49,423 bases of DNA, from positions 1-49,423 of the forward strand of contig JAEYYB010000023.1 in NCBI GenBank assembly GCA_023430975.1, read 5' to 3'. The notes beneath the pieces were generated by a model that worked only from the letters and a program-made list of their open reading frames with translations, was not told the DNA's origin and made no database searches. The position numbers were made by a program, and so were the translations under genes. This DNA is from Bacillota bacterium. GTDB lineage: Bacteria > Bacillota > Clostridia > Acetivibrionales > DSM-2933. Shown here piece after piece: positions 33,408 to 42,931 of the stretch (the stretch's first letter is position 1; each line of letters opens with the position of its first letter).

Positions 33408-34412
33408 CTAACATATTCTCGGCAATTGATCCCCAACAGGCATATCAACTATCCTGTTACCACCTGCAAGTGTGTTCATAACAACCCTGCCTTCATGATC
33501 ATCTGTTACTTCACCTATTATGCAGGCCTGGACCCCGTATGCTGAATTTCTTAATATATCCATTATAGTATCTACAGAGTCATCGGGTGCTATAATAAGC
33601 ATTTTGCCCTCGTTAGCCATATATAGAGGATCCATGCCTAAGAGCTCGCAAACACCTCTTACCTGATCTTTGACAGGTATTTTGTTTTCATACAGCTTTA
33701 TGCCTACTTTACTTTGGACTGCAATCTCATTTAAAGTAGCTGCAACTCCCCCTCTTGTTGGGTCCCTCATAACATGTATATTGGTATTTCTTGCCATAAC
33801 CTCTTCAACCATCTTATTAAGCGGTGCACAGTCACTACTTAGGTCTGTGAATATATCAAGCCTTTCCCTCTCAAGTAGTATGGAACATCCATGATCACCA
33901 ACAGTCCCGGTAACTATTACCTTGTCGCCAGGTTTTGCATTATTTCCCGAAATATCTATTCCGTCAGGAATAATTCCAATACCAGACGTGTTTATAAATA
34001 TTTTGTCTGCCGCATTTTTTTGAACTACCTTTGTGTCTCCAGTGACAATTTTAACGCCTGCTTCTTTTGCTGTATTTCCCATGGACTCCACTATAGCTTC
34101 CAGTTCCTTTATTGGTAAACCCTCCTCTATTATAAATCCGCAGCTTAAATATAAAGGAGTTGCTCCAAGGGCGGCAAGATCGTTAACAGTACCGCATACA
34201 GCCAGTTTTCCAATATTCCCTCCATTAAAAAAAACAGGGGTTATTACAAAAGAGTCAGTTGTAAATGCAACTTTGCCTGATAGCGTAAAAGATGCTGCAT
34301 CATCACTTTTCATCAATATATCATTATTAAAATGTTTTACAAAAATATTCTTTATTAGGTCCCCGGTAGTTTTCCCACCGCTGCCGTGGGCAAGTGTAAT
34401 TATATCCGACAT
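33408..34412 (-). CDS. hypE: HypE, hydrogenase cyanide-ligand maturation protein
   Basis: 334 aa from the ATG at 34412 (MSDIITLAHGSGGK), preceded by GAGGGGGT; the longer frame to 34508 overlaps hypD. PurM/ThiL-type ATP-binding fold with HGSGGK at the start and RDPTRGGVAATLNE. It ends in PRIC, whose C-terminal Cys receives the carbamoyl group from HypF and is dehydrated to thiocyanate, source of the CN ligands of [NiFe] hydrogenase. Gap to hypD is 1 bp. Confidence 0.96.
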   Translation of the reverse strand: MSDIITLAHGSGGKTTGDLIKNIFVKHFNNDILMKSDDAASFTLSGKVAFTTDSFVITPVFFNGGNIGKLAVCGTVNDLAALGATPLYLSCGFIIEEGLPIKELEAIVESMGNTAKEAGVKIVTGDTKVVQKNAADKIFINTSGIGIIPDGIDISGNNAKPGDKVIVTGTVGDHGCSILLERERLDIFTDLSSDCAPLNKMVEEVMARNTNIHVMRDPTRGGVAATLNEIAVQSKVGIKLYENKIPVKDQVRGVCELLGMDPLYMANEGKMLIIAPDDSVDTIMDILRNSAYGVQACIIGEVTDDHEGRVVMNTLAGGNRIVDMPVGDQLPRIC

Positions 34413-34413
34413 A

Positions 34414-35502
34414 TTATACCCCCTCATACCTATAATAAGCAGCACAGGTTCCTTCCGAGGAAACCATGCATGCTCCCACAGGATTTTCCGGCGTGCAGTT
34501 CTTACCATATAACTTGCAATCTGTAGGTTTAAGTCTTCCCTTCAATATTTCCCCGCACTTACACCCAGGTGTTTCTTCTGTAGTGCAAGGCTTCAGGTCA
34601 TAAACCTTCCATGCATCAAAAGCCTGAAATTCATCCCTAATAACAAGACCTGAGAGAGGTATATTACCAATGCCCCTCCAAACTGAATCACAGGCATCAA
34701 AAACCCGGTCGGTAACTTTTAATGCCTCTGGATTTCCTTCTTCATTAACAACCCTTTTATATTCATTGACAACTGCTTTTTTATTATCATGAATCATCTC
34801 AGTAAGGGTTAATATACCATGTAAAATATCCATCGGTTCAAAACCAGCTACTACACCTGGAATGCCATACTGCGAAGCAAGCTCGTGGTATAGCTTTGTT
34901 CCTATAATGGCACTGACATGACCAGGATACAAATAGCCGTGAACTTTTACGTCCTCATCCAATGCCAATATTTTTAGGGCATTTGGAATGGTTTTATTTG
35001 CAGATAGAACAGAAAAATTGCCGATACCTTCCTCACTGGCCCTCAGTATGGTAAGTGCAGATACTGGTGTTGTAGTTTCAAATCCAACTGATAAAAATAC
35101 AACCCTTTTATCTTTATTTTCCGAAGCAATTTTTAAGGAATCCAAGGGCGAATATACTATTCTTATGTCTTTTCCCTTGGCTTTTTCCTTAAGAAGGCTT
35201 GAGCTGGTTCCCGGCACCTTCATCAAATCCCCGAATGTTGTGATTATAACATCTTCTACTTCTGACAACTCTATTGCAGAATTTATAAAATACAACGGTG
35301 TGACACACACAGGACAACCCGGCCCGGAAATAAGGTTAATACCATCCGGCAGAAGGGATCTTATACCATACCTGGAAATTGACATTGTATGTGTGCCGCA
35401 TACCTCCATAATATTTATTTTGCCTTCCTTGTACTTGGAAAGCTTCTCCGATACCAAAGATGCCAGCTTGGGATCCCTGAACGCTGAAAATAAATTATCC
35501 AT
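34414..35502 (-). CDS. hypD: HypD, Fe-S scaffold for hydrogenase Fe(CN)2CO assembly
   Basis: 362 aa. HypD forms a complex with HypC and transfers CN ligands to iron. Conserved motifs: VCGTHTMSISRYG near residue 35, GPGCPVCVTP near 70, VGFETTTP, and a C-terminal cysteine set (CKCGEILKG, then KNCTPENPVGACMVSSEGTC) that ligates a 4Fe-4S cluster. It overlaps hypC by 8 nt, indicating coupling. Confidence 0.97.
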   Translation of the reverse strand: MDNLFSAFRDPKLASLVSEKLSKYKEGKINIMEVCGTHTMSISRYGIRSLLPDGINLISGPGCPVCVTPLYFINSAIELSEVEDVIITTFGDLMKVPGTSSSLLKEKAKGKDIRIVYSPLDSLKIASENKDKRVVFLSVGFETTTPVSALTILRASEEGIGNFSVLSANKTIPNALKILALDEDVKVHGYLYPGHVSAIIGTKLYHELASQYGIPGVVAGFEPMDILHGILTLTEMIHDNKKAVVNEYKRVVNEEGNPEALKVTDRVFDACDSVWRGIGNIPLSGLVIRDEFQAFDAWKVYDLKPCTTEETPGCKCGEILKGRLKPTDCKLYGKNCTPENPVGACMVSSEGTCAAYYRYEGV

Positions 35503-35719
35503 TGTCCATCTCCTTTAACTCGTTGAAAAGCTCCATTGTCTTTATAGCTTCCTCCTCGTCAACTTTGGAAATAGCACAGCCAGCATGTACCAGCACATAA
35601 TCTCCCAACTTATAGTCCTTTATAAGTTCCAATGAAACCTCTCTGCTTACTCCAAGCATCTCAACAATACCTGTCTTACCTTTAATCTCTATTATTTTAC
35701 CCGGCAAAGCCAGACACAT
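35495..35719 (-). CDS. hypC: HypC, hydrogenase maturation chaperone
   Basis: 74 aa, starting at the ATG at 35719, which gives MCLALPGKIIEI; AGGAGGAG is just upstream. HypC proteins start with an obligatory Met-Cys, where Cys2 binds the Fe complex, so the longer frame to 35755 is rejected. It shuttles the Fe(CN)2CO unit from HypD to the hydrogenase large subunit. Located between hypF and hypD. Confidence 0.95.
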   Translation of the reverse strand: MCLALPGKIIEIKGKTGIVEMLGVSREVSLELIKDYKLGDYVLVHAGCAISKVDEEEAIKTMELFNELKEMDNG

Positions 35720-35747
35720 ATAAACTCCTCCTTTTAAACCTGTATAT

Positions 35748-38075
35748 TTAATCAATATTGTCCATGCAAGCCATCATAGCCTGTCCTAACGATATTCCGC
35801 CGTCATTTGACGGTACCTTTTCATGGAAGAAAACTTCAAAGCCATTATTCTTTAGAAGCTTAATACACCTCTTCAAAAGAGTAATATTTTGAAACACCCC
35901 ACCGCTTAAAACAACTCTATTTAGGCCTGAGTCTTCCCTTATCCTACTACAGCAGCAAAGTACCATTTCTGCCATGCTTACATGGAACCTTAATGAAATA
36001 TCAGCCTTATTCTCACCATTTACAACTGACCTGATTATATCACTAATTAACTCTTTTGTGCTTACAATATAAACATTATTTTTAATATCCAATGAAATGC
36101 TATAAGGCTCCACATCTTCCAACATACTGTCTAAAGCCAGATGCTCAAGCTCTATAGCCGCCTGTCCCTCATAGCTAATCTTATTCCTCAAACCTAAAAT
36201 TGCAGAAACCGCATCAAAAAGCCTTCCCATACTTGAAGTCACAGGGCAGTTTATATTACGTTCCATCATAAGCTTAATGGTTCTGATAGCCTTATGGTCA
36301 ATATCCTTAAAAAATGTATTGCCCTCTAGTATTATTCCCTCACCTTTTTCATTTTTAACATAGTTATCCTTCAGACTGTTACCGATATAGCTTAGTGCCA
36401 TTCTCCATGGCTCTTTTACTGCCATATCACCACCAGGCATTTTAATATATTCAAGGTGTGCTGTTCTTTTAAACCCCCTATAATCACCGGTAAAGAACTC
36501 TCCTCCCCAAATATTGCCATCCTCTCCGTACCCGGTTCCATCAAAAGCAACCCCAATAACATCACCGGACAAATTATTTTCCGCCATACATGAAGCTATA
36601 TGTGCATGATGGTGCTGTACAAAATGTACTTTCTTGTTAAGGTTAAGTGCATATTTGGTAGATAGATATTCCGGATGCATATCGCAGGCAACTATATCAA
36701 AGTCTGTATTTAGTATATTTTTAAAATGTTCTATACCTTCTTCAAAGGATTTATTGGTTTCCATATTTTCAAGATCTCCAATATGATGGCTTATATAAAA
36801 GTCATCGCCCTTTGTTATGCAAAATGTATTTTTTAGTTCACCTCCGACGGCCAGAACCCTTGGCAAAGCCTTACCTTCCAAGTCGCCAGATAAAGGCAGC
36901 GGAACATATCCCCTAGACCTTCTTATTATATACTCTCTCCCAAGGACTTCTCTTGTTACAGAGTCATCAGTCCTTATATAAATTTCCCTGTCATGTATAA
37001 GAAATAAGTCTGCTATATCCTTAAGATTGGAAATAACATCCCGGTCCATATAATAAATGGGCTCATCGCTTTTATTACCGCTTGTCATAATGAGCATATC
37101 GGTGTCAACGGCATTAATAAGCCCTAAATGCATAGGTGTATATGGAAGCATGACCCCCAGGTATGGATTACCAGGTGCTATCATATGTGGCAGTATGCCT
37201 CTGTCTCTTAATTTAAGAAGTACAATGGGTGCTTCCTTCGACTCTAAAAGCTTTCTTTCAAATGAACTTATATGACAGTATTTATTAGCTGTATCATAAT
37301 CCTTTACCATAACGGCAAAGGGTTTTTCATCTCTTATTTTTCTTTGCCTAAGTCTCCTCACAGCCTCAGTGTTCAAAGCATCACATGCAAGATGGTATCC
37401 TCCAATGCCCTTTAATGCAAGAATTTTACCTTCCAAAATAATCTGACCGCAATACGAAAATATGTCATTAACATCAATGAATTTTCCCATGCTGTCACAC
37501 AGCTTTAAGGATGGGCCACAGTCCCAGCATGATATCGGCTGTGCATGATACCTTCTGTCACCATCATCATTATACTCCCTCCTGCACGAAGGACACATAT
37601 TAAACTTCTTCATTGTTGTTTTGTCCCTATCGTAGGGTGTTCCTTCGATAATGGTAAACCTGGGACCACAATTGGTGCAATTAATAAAAGGGTACAGGTG
37701 TCTTTTATTGGTTCTTTCAAAAAACTCCTCCCTGCATTCATTACAGATGGATAGATCCGGGGAAATGTAGGTATTCCTTTCGCCTATAATATTGCTTTCT
37801 ATGATGTTAAAGCTCTCAAATCCATATAGTTCATGATCTTTTATAATAATTTCCTTAATCCATGAGTTTTTAGGTGCATCCGCCCTAAGCCTCCTGCAAA
37901 ATTCATCAATATGTTTTTTTTCTCCTTCTGCAGCAATTTCCACACTACTATCTGTATTATTTACAAATCCATTTATGGAAAGAGCCTTGGCGAGCTTTTG
38001 GACGAAAGGCCTAAACCCCACCCCTTGAACAATACCTGAAATCTTTATATTAACACAAACATTATCCCTTTCCAT
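35748..38075 (-). CDS. hypF: HypF, carbamoyltransferase for hydrogenase maturation
   Basis: 775 aa from the ATG at 38075 (MERDNVCVNIKISGI), with GGAAAGGGG upstream; the longer frame reads into the repeat region. Domains in order: acylphosphatase (GIVQGVGFRPFVQ), two zinc-finger-like CxxC sets (CNECREEFFE..., CPSCRREYND...), YrdC-like (from about 200), and Kae1-like domain with VQHHHAHIASC and GVAFDGTGYGEDG. It makes carbamoyl-AMP from carbamoyl phosphate and passes the carbamoyl group to HypE. No hydrogenase subunit, hypA or hypB is in the window. Confidence 0.97.
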   Translation of the reverse strand: MERDNVCVNIKISGIVQGVGFRPFVQKLAKALSINGFVNNTDSSVEIAAEGEKKHIDEFCRRLRADAPKNSWIKEIIIKDHELYGFESFNIIESNIIGERNTYISPDLSICNECREEFFERTNKRHLYPFINCTNCGPRFTIIEGTPYDRDKTTMKKFNMCPSCRREYNDDGDRRYHAQPISCWDCGPSLKLCDSMGKFIDVNDIFSYCGQIILEGKILALKGIGGYHLACDALNTEAVRRLRQRKIRDEKPFAVMVKDYDTANKYCHISSFERKLLESKEAPIVLLKLRDRGILPHMIAPGNPYLGVMLPYTPMHLGLINAVDTDMLIMTSGNKSDEPIYYMDRDVISNLKDIADLFLIHDREIYIRTDDSVTREVLGREYIIRRSRGYVPLPLSGDLEGKALPRVLAVGGELKNTFCITKGDDFYISHHIGDLENMETNKSFEEGIEHFKNILNTDFDIVACDMHPEYLSTKYALNLNKKVHFVQHHHAHIASCMAENNLSGDVIGVAFDGTGYGEDGNIWGGEFFTGDYRGFKRTAHLEYIKMPGGDMAVKEPWRMALSYIGNSLKDNYVKNEKGEGIILEGNTFFKDIDHKAIRTIKLMMERNINCPVTSSMGRLFDAVSAILGLRNKISYEGQAAIELEHLALDSMLEDVEPYSISLDIKNNVYIVSTKELISDIIRSVVNGENKADISLRFHVSMAEMVLCCCSRIREDSGLNRVVLSGGVFQNITLLKRCIKLLKNNGFEVFFHEKVPSNDGGISLGQAMMACMDNID

Positions 38076-38126
38076 ACTGCCCCTTTCCCTTATTTCCAAA
38101 AAATAACATCCACTAGAAATTCGCTC

Positions 38127-38230
38127 AGTAATGGCTAAGAAATAACATCCGATTCTCATCGTCCAAAATCCCGTTAAATCGTCGGGATTTTGTCCTTGAG
38201 AATAGATCGTTATTTCTAAGGCATTCCTTA
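38127..38230. repeat. Palindromic repeat family B, copy 3
   Basis: CAGTAATGGCTAAGAAATAAC to GTTATTTCTAAGGCATTCCTTA, core CCCGTTAAATCGTCGGG. Preceded by one arm of family C. Confidence 0.88.
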
Positions 38231-38335
38231 TGTGTTGACTAACTCGTCAATACCCAGGATGCATGGCGAGCAGTTTAGCGAAGCTAAATGACCAGCCGCT
38301 CATAAGCGGAAGTAATTTTTATTCATGCGTTAAAT
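38231..38335. repeat. Mosaic palindromic repeat family C with insertion
   Basis: TGTGTTGACTAACTCGTCAATACCC and the end GAAGTAATTTTTATTCATGCGTTAA match family C, with an inserted hairpin GCAGTTTAGCGAAGCTAAATG inside. Directly joined to family B copy 3. Confidence 0.7.
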
Positions 38336-38638
38336 CATTTCCAAGCAATAATCTTAGTATATATTTCTATTGAATAAGTTTCAATAAGGGCATTTCAAAA
38401 AATGCATTCTTCAAGTACTTTTGTATAATATCATTAATTCAGCTTTTTTAAATTCCCCATTGACCATTTAATTATTTGTTAATAAATAAGATAAAAATCA
38501 ATTAATCTTAGTTCTTTCTAAAATTAAATTATTAGAGTATAATACCATTATGACATTACATTTACTTTACCATTAGTATATATAAATTTTTGACTAACTG
38601 TATACTATTATGGAATTATGTATTTATTTGGAGGATTT

Positions 38639-39679
38639 ATGCAAGATAAGGTAAGCATGGAGGATATTGCAGCAAAGTTAGGTATTACAAAAAATACCGT
38701 TTCGCTCGTATTTAGAGACATGCCCGGAATCAGTGAGAAAACAAGAAAATCTGTTTTGGAAACTGCAAAACAGTTAGGCTATAAATATAAAAAAGATTCG
38801 AAAGGCTTTGATGCCAAAAAGTCTCCTTTAAGGAATATTTGCCTATTACAATCCAAAAGTACTTATGACACAACAGGCTTTTTTGCTTTTATTCAGCTTG
38901 GAATTGAATCTGAGGCCAAAAAGAACGGTCTTAATCTGATGCTGCATGTATATGATGATAGTGATGAAAATTTTCAAGTTCCGATGTGTATTACCGATGG
39001 ACTTATATCAGGTTTAATTTCAATTGGACGAGTTCGAAAGAGTACTGCACAGAAACTTAATTCTTTAAATATACCTATGGTTATGGTAGATCATTACTAT
39101 GAGGATATTTATATAGACTATGTATTAAGCGACAACCAAAATTGCGGTTATATTGCTACCGAATATCTTATAAATCATGGACATACTGAATTAGGTTTTA
39201 CAGGTGATATAAAGGCTGCAGTAAGTTTTTACGACAGATATGTAGGATTTTTAAAGGCACTGGACCTTAACAATATAACGCTTAATCCCAATTACCTTAT
39301 AGCTGACAAATGTATTGGTGTGGTAATTAATGAAAGCGTGGAGGATGCTGTTAATGAAATGAAAAAACTGCCTTCCATGCCAACAGCTTTTTTCTGCTGC
39401 TGCGATCATGAGGCTATTTCAGTAATTAAAGTTCTCAACATGCTTGGATATAAGGTCCCTACTGATATCTCAATAATCAGTTTTGACAACATCGACTTAT
39501 CCCACAGCTTTACACCACGTCTTACTACTATGAATGTTCACAAGGAATTTATGGGTGCAAAGGCTGTTCAAAAACTTATTGAGAGAATAAATTTTCCTAA
39601 TGCTCCAAAGGAAAAAATACTTCTTTCTGCAGAAATTATAGAAAGGCAATCTGTAAAGAATTTGAAAAGCAAAAAATAA
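38639..39679 (+). CDS. LacI-family transcriptional regulator
   Basis: 346 aa from the ATG at 38639, preceded by GGAGGATTT; an in-frame ATG at 38618 lacks a site. N-terminal LacI helix-turn-helix (KVSMEDIAAKLGITKNTVSL, then ISEKTRKSVLETAKQLGYKY) followed by the periplasmic-binding-protein-like effector domain with YVLSDNQNCGYIATEYLINHGH and SIISFDNIDLSHSFTP. Usually sugar-responsive. No target operon next to it: it stands alone between hypF (divergent) and ribF (convergent, gap of one base). Target and inducer unknown. Confidence 0.92.
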   Translation: MQDKVSMEDIAAKLGITKNTVSLVFRDMPGISEKTRKSVLETAKQLGYKYKKDSKGFDAKKSPLRNICLLQSKSTYDTTGFFAFIQLGIESEAKKNGLNLMLHVYDDSDENFQVPMCITDGLISGLISIGRVRKSTAQKLNSLNIPMVMVDHYYEDIYIDYVLSDNQNCGYIATEYLINHGHTELGFTGDIKAAVSFYDRYVGFLKALDLNNITLNPNYLIADKCIGVVINESVEDAVNEMKKLPSMPTAFFCCCDHEAISVIKVLNMLGYKVPTDISIISFDNIDLSHSFTPRLTTMNVHKEFMGAKAVQKLIERINFPNAPKEKILLSAEIIERQSVKNLKSKK

Positions 39680-39680
39680 C

Positions 39681-40631
39681 TTAGCTTGTTTTCACGCTGT
39701 CAAAATATTTTCTGGCATCTGATACATCAGTTTTTATCTGTGTTATAAGTTCATCAACGCTTCCAAAATCCTTTTCATTCCTTAAACGTTTTATAAAGAC
39801 CACTTCAATATCCTTGCCATATATGTCTTCATTGAAGTCTAAAATATAGGTTTCAATGCTTATTGGAAGATTTTCTTTAAAAGTAGGATTAATTCCTACG
39901 CTTGTAACACTGTTATATATCTTGTTTTCTACAAGTGTTTTGGTTATGTAAACTCCTGTATGAGGCAATATAATTTTATCATAATAAGAAATATTTGCGG
40001 TGGGAAATCCAATGGTGTTTCCTACACGCCTTCCCCTTGTAACCGTTCCTGAAATAGAAAAGTGTCTCCCCAGTAATCTATTGGCTTTTTCAATACTTCC
40101 TTTTGTTATAGATTGTCTTATGGATGTGCTGCTTACTATGTGTTCATCAATCTTTACAGGCGGTATGACTATTACATCAAAGCCGTATTCCTTTCCAGCT
40201 TCCTCAAGGAGACTTACATTGCCCTGCCCTTTATATCCGAACCTGTAGTCAAAACCTGTGACCGCCAGCTTAACCTTTAGTTTGTCAAAAAGTATGTCCT
40301 TAATAAAGTCCTCGGGCTTCATTCTGGAAAAAGCCTCATCAAAATCATCAAAATACAGGTAATCAAGTCTGGTACTTTGGAGAAGCTGAATTTTCTTATT
40401 AATGGTCGTTATTATAGGAGTATTAAGCTTTTTTCTTAATATATTCTCAGGATGCTTTAAAAAAGTATACACAACCGAATCAATTCCAAGTACCTTTGAT
40501 TCATTTATAAGTGTATTAATTAGCGTCATATGGCCTATATGCAGCCCGTCAAAGTTTCCAAGACCCACCCCTGAATCTCTTTTTACTTTTGTATTTCCAT
40601 TTTCCCCATAAATAACCTGCATTTTACTCAC
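39681..40631 (-). CDS. ribF: RibF, bifunctional riboflavin kinase / FAD synthetase
   Basis: 316 aa. N-terminal FAD synthetase (nucleotidyltransferase) with GVGLGNFDGLHIGHM and STSIRQSI; C-terminal riboflavin kinase with GRRVGNTIGFPTANI and FNEDIYGKDIEV. It makes FMN and FAD. Last gene of the translation operon, one base from the truB stop codon; ribF after truB is a usual order in Firmicutes. No FMN riboswitch lies before it. Confidence 0.96.
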   Translation of the reverse strand: MSKMQVIYGENGNTKVKRDSGVGLGNFDGLHIGHMTLINTLINESKVLGIDSVVYTFLKHPENILRKKLNTPIITTINKKIQLLQSTRLDYLYFDDFDEAFSRMKPEDFIKDILFDKLKVKLAVTGFDYRFGYKGQGNVSLLEEAGKEYGFDVIVIPPVKIDEHIVSSTSIRQSITKGSIEKANRLLGRHFSISGTVTRGRRVGNTIGFPTANISYYDKIILPHTGVYITKTLVENKIYNSVTSVGINPTFKENLPISIETYILDFNEDIYGKDIEVVFIKRLRNEKDFGSVDELITQIKTDVSDARKYFDSVKTS

Positions 40632-41519
40632 CTAAAAACACTTTCTTGACTTTAAAAGTACCCTTCCATTTTTTATATTAACCATTCCTATGGCTATAAA
40701 TACTTTATCCCCGTTGTAAATGCTTATAAGTTCCCCATCAATAAAATTATCTCCTGTAATTTCAATTATGCAGCCGTTCAACAGCTTCCTTTCCTGCTGT
40801 TCGTCAAGCACTTTAGACTTATAGCCGTAAAAAGCCTTGTCAATAGGAGTTATGTATTGATCCAAAGTCCCATTATTTGCATATTCATCTATCTGTTCAA
40901 TTGTCAGTGCGTCTTTTATTTCAAAGGCACCTGCATCCAGCCGTACAAGAAAAGACATGTGTGCACCTGTTCCAAGCCTTTGGCCAATATCGGAGCACAA
41001 TGTCCTAATATATGTGCCCTTAGAACATCCAACATCAAACAAAATTCTGTTATCCTCAAAAACATTTATTATTTTTAAGAAGTATATTTCAATGTCTCTT
41101 GCCTTACGTTCAACTGTAATACCTTTACGTGCCAGTTCATAGAGCTTTTTACCGTTAATTTTCACAGCTGAGTACATTGGAGGAATTTGCTGCTGCTTGC
41201 CTGTAAAGTCGTTAAACACCCGGATTACTTCATCTCCAGTAACATTTACGGGTCTTTCAGCAATAATATTCCCCAAGCCATCCTGTGTATCGGTTTCTAT
41301 ACCAAGGGTCATTTCCGCCCTATATACCTTATCCTTGTCAGTCATATACTCAATAATCTTTGTAGCCTTACCTACACATACAGGAAGTACACCAACAGCA
41401 GCCGGGTCCAATGTGCCTGTATGACCAATCTTGGAAGTCTTCAGCACTCCTCTTAAGAAGCCTACAACATCAAAAGATGTCATGCCTGGAGGCTTTAATA
41501 CATTTATTATTCCATCCAC
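40632..41519 (-). CDS. truB: TruB, tRNA pseudouridine-55 synthase
   Basis: 295 aa, GTG start at 41519 directly after the nrnA stop codon (TAG-GTG), with GAGGTT as ribosome site inside nrnA. It isomerises U55 in the T-arm of most tRNAs. Motifs: KPPGMTSFDVVGFLR, catalytic GHTGTLDPAAVGVLPV, and GTYIRTLCSDIG. Typical length. Confidence 0.97.
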   Translation of the reverse strand: MDGIINVLKPPGMTSFDVVGFLRGVLKTSKIGHTGTLDPAAVGVLPVCVGKATKIIEYMTDKDKVYRAEMTLGIETDTQDGLGNIIAERPVNVTGDEVIRVFNDFTGKQQQIPPMYSAVKINGKKLYELARKGITVERKARDIEIYFLKIINVFEDNRILFDVGCSKGTYIRTLCSDIGQRLGTGAHMSFLVRLDAGAFEIKDALTIEQIDEYANNGTLDQYITPIDKAFYGYKSKVLDEQQERKLLNGCIIEITGDNFIDGELISIYNGDKVFIAIGMVNIKNGRVLLKSRKCF

Positions 41520-42476
41520 CTATAATAACCTCTTCAATTCTTCATATACAGATTTTTTGACACTATCCATATCCCCTTTTATTGTACAGCCTGCAGCCAT
41601 CTTATGGCCCCCGCCCCCAAATTTAAAGGCAACCTGTCCAACATCAAGATACGACTTGGATCTTAAATTAACCTTATACTCACCCTGGGATTTTTCTCTA
41701 ATGACGACTGAGGATTCAACACCTTCTATGTTTCTGCCTATATTCACTATACCGTCACAGTCTTCTTCCTTAGCACCGGCAGCCTTAATCATTTCATTGG
41801 TAATACTTATGAAAGCAAGCCTGCCTTCTTCCAGAAGTTCCAATGTATTAATGGCATACCCCATTAGCATTACTCTTTCCTTCGTCGTAGAATCAAAAAC
41901 ACTTTGTGTTACCTCAGCTACATGAACTCCTTTTTTTACTAAAGCCGATACAATTTCATGGGTTTTGGAGGTTGTGTTATTGAACTTAAAGCACCCTGTA
42001 TCAGTGGCAATTGCAACATACAGGCATGTAGCCATATCAGTATCAATCTCAACATTCAAAATATTTATCAGTTCATATACAATTTCACCTGTGGCTGCTG
42101 CGTATACATCCAAATAATTATAACGAGCAAACCCTGTATTTGTACTATGATGATCAATATTGACAGTATTTTCTGTACTGTCAAACACTTTGATTCTGGT
42201 CCCGAGCCTGCCGGTATCACCTGTGTCCAATGCTATCACAAGATCAAAGTGATAATTGGCATTTTCGTCATAAGTCACAGCATCCTCTAATGGCAGGAAA
42301 TTGTAAATCCGTGGTATTATCTCCTCAGATATGATTTTTACACTCTTATTAAGCTTTTTTAGTGCAATGCCGAGAGCCAGGCATGACCCCCATGCATCTC
42401 CATCTGCCTGGACATGTGGAAGAATGGCAATATTATTACAATCTTTAATACCTGATATAATGTCAACTAAATTCAT
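41520..42476 (-). CDS. nrnA: NrnA-type DHH/DHHA1 phosphoesterase (nanoRNase / pAp phosphatase)
   Basis: 318 aa. DHH domain motifs: HVQADGDAWGS, VIALDTGDTGRLG, NIDHHSTNTGF (DHH), and DHHA1 GGGGHKMAAG at the C-terminus. In B. subtilis NrnA degrades short RNAs and dephosphorylates pAp. The position between rbfA and truB is usual in clostridia. The stop codon adjoins the truB start. Confidence 0.93.
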   Translation of the reverse strand: MNLVDIISGIKDCNNIAILPHVQADGDAWGSCLALGIALKKLNKSVKIISEEIIPRIYNFLPLEDAVTYDENANYHFDLVIALDTGDTGRLGTRIKVFDSTENTVNIDHHSTNTGFARYNYLDVYAAATGEIVYELINILNVEIDTDMATCLYVAIATDTGCFKFNNTTSKTHEIVSALVKKGVHVAEVTQSVFDSTTKERVMLMGYAINTLELLEEGRLAFISITNEMIKAAGAKEEDCDGIVNIGRNIEGVESSVVIREKSQGEYKVNLRSKSYLDVGQVAFKFGGGGHKMAAGCTIKGDMDSVKKSVYEELKRLL

Positions 42477-42505
42477 TTCAATGCACCGCCTTATTCCTTA
42501 TAGCC

Positions 42506-42874
42506 TTATTCCTTATCGCCGTATTCGCTATCGCTTTTTACTGTTTCATTTATAAGCTTTGTCATGTAAACACCATGCTCAATTGAATCATCAATCTCAA
42601 AATGCATCTCAGGTGTATAGCGAAGCTGCATTCTATGCCCTACCTCACGCCTTATAAATCCGGCAGCACTCCTTAATCCTTCCTGAGCATTTTTTTTATC
42701 TTCCGCACTGCCTAAAACGCTTATATAAACCTTGGCATGCCTTAAATCCTTCGTAACATTAACAGAAACAACACTAATCATGGTTGGAAGGCGTGGATCC
42801 TTCAACTCACTCATAATTATAGCACTGATTTCTTTTCTCATTTCCTCTGAGATCCTGCTTGTTCTATCTCCCAT
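42506..42874 (-). CDS. rbfA: RbfA, 30S ribosome-binding factor
   Basis: 122 aa from the ATG at 42874 (MGDRTSRISEEMRKEISA), with GAGGAG upstream; the longer frame to 42931 starts in the repeat-containing gap. KH-like fold protein that binds late 30S precursors, with conserved DPRLPTMISVVSVNVTKDL and RYTPEMHFEIDDSIEHG. It is 231 bp from infB, a gap created by a large palindrome. Confidence 0.96.
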   Translation of the reverse strand: MGDRTSRISEEMRKEISAIIMSELKDPRLPTMISVVSVNVTKDLRHAKVYISVLGSAEDKKNAQEGLRSAAGFIRREVGHRMQLRYTPEMHFEIDDSIEHGVYMTKLINETVKSDSEYGDKE

Positions 42875-42931
42875 AAAAACACTCCTCAAATATGCGGTGT
42901 ATTTGATACACCATAATTTCCCAGATACCAA

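Larger units (their letters stand above)
38076..38638. other. Intergenic region between hypF and the LacI-family gene
   Basis: 563 bp without a gene. It contains a family C arm (38095-38126), family B copy 3 (38127-38230), a mosaic family C element (38231-38335) and then about 300 bp of AT-rich sequence before the divergent LacI-family gene. The regulator's promoter is unclear; TTGACT at 38590-38595 has no good -10 at the right distance. Confidence 0.7.

Noticed and set aside
38590..38618. Sigma-A promoter for the LacI-family gene at TTGACT
   Set aside because: No acceptable -10 element lies 16-18 bp downstream.
39681..40700. FMN riboswitch for ribF
   Set aside because: ribF starts one base after truB, leaving no room for a leader.
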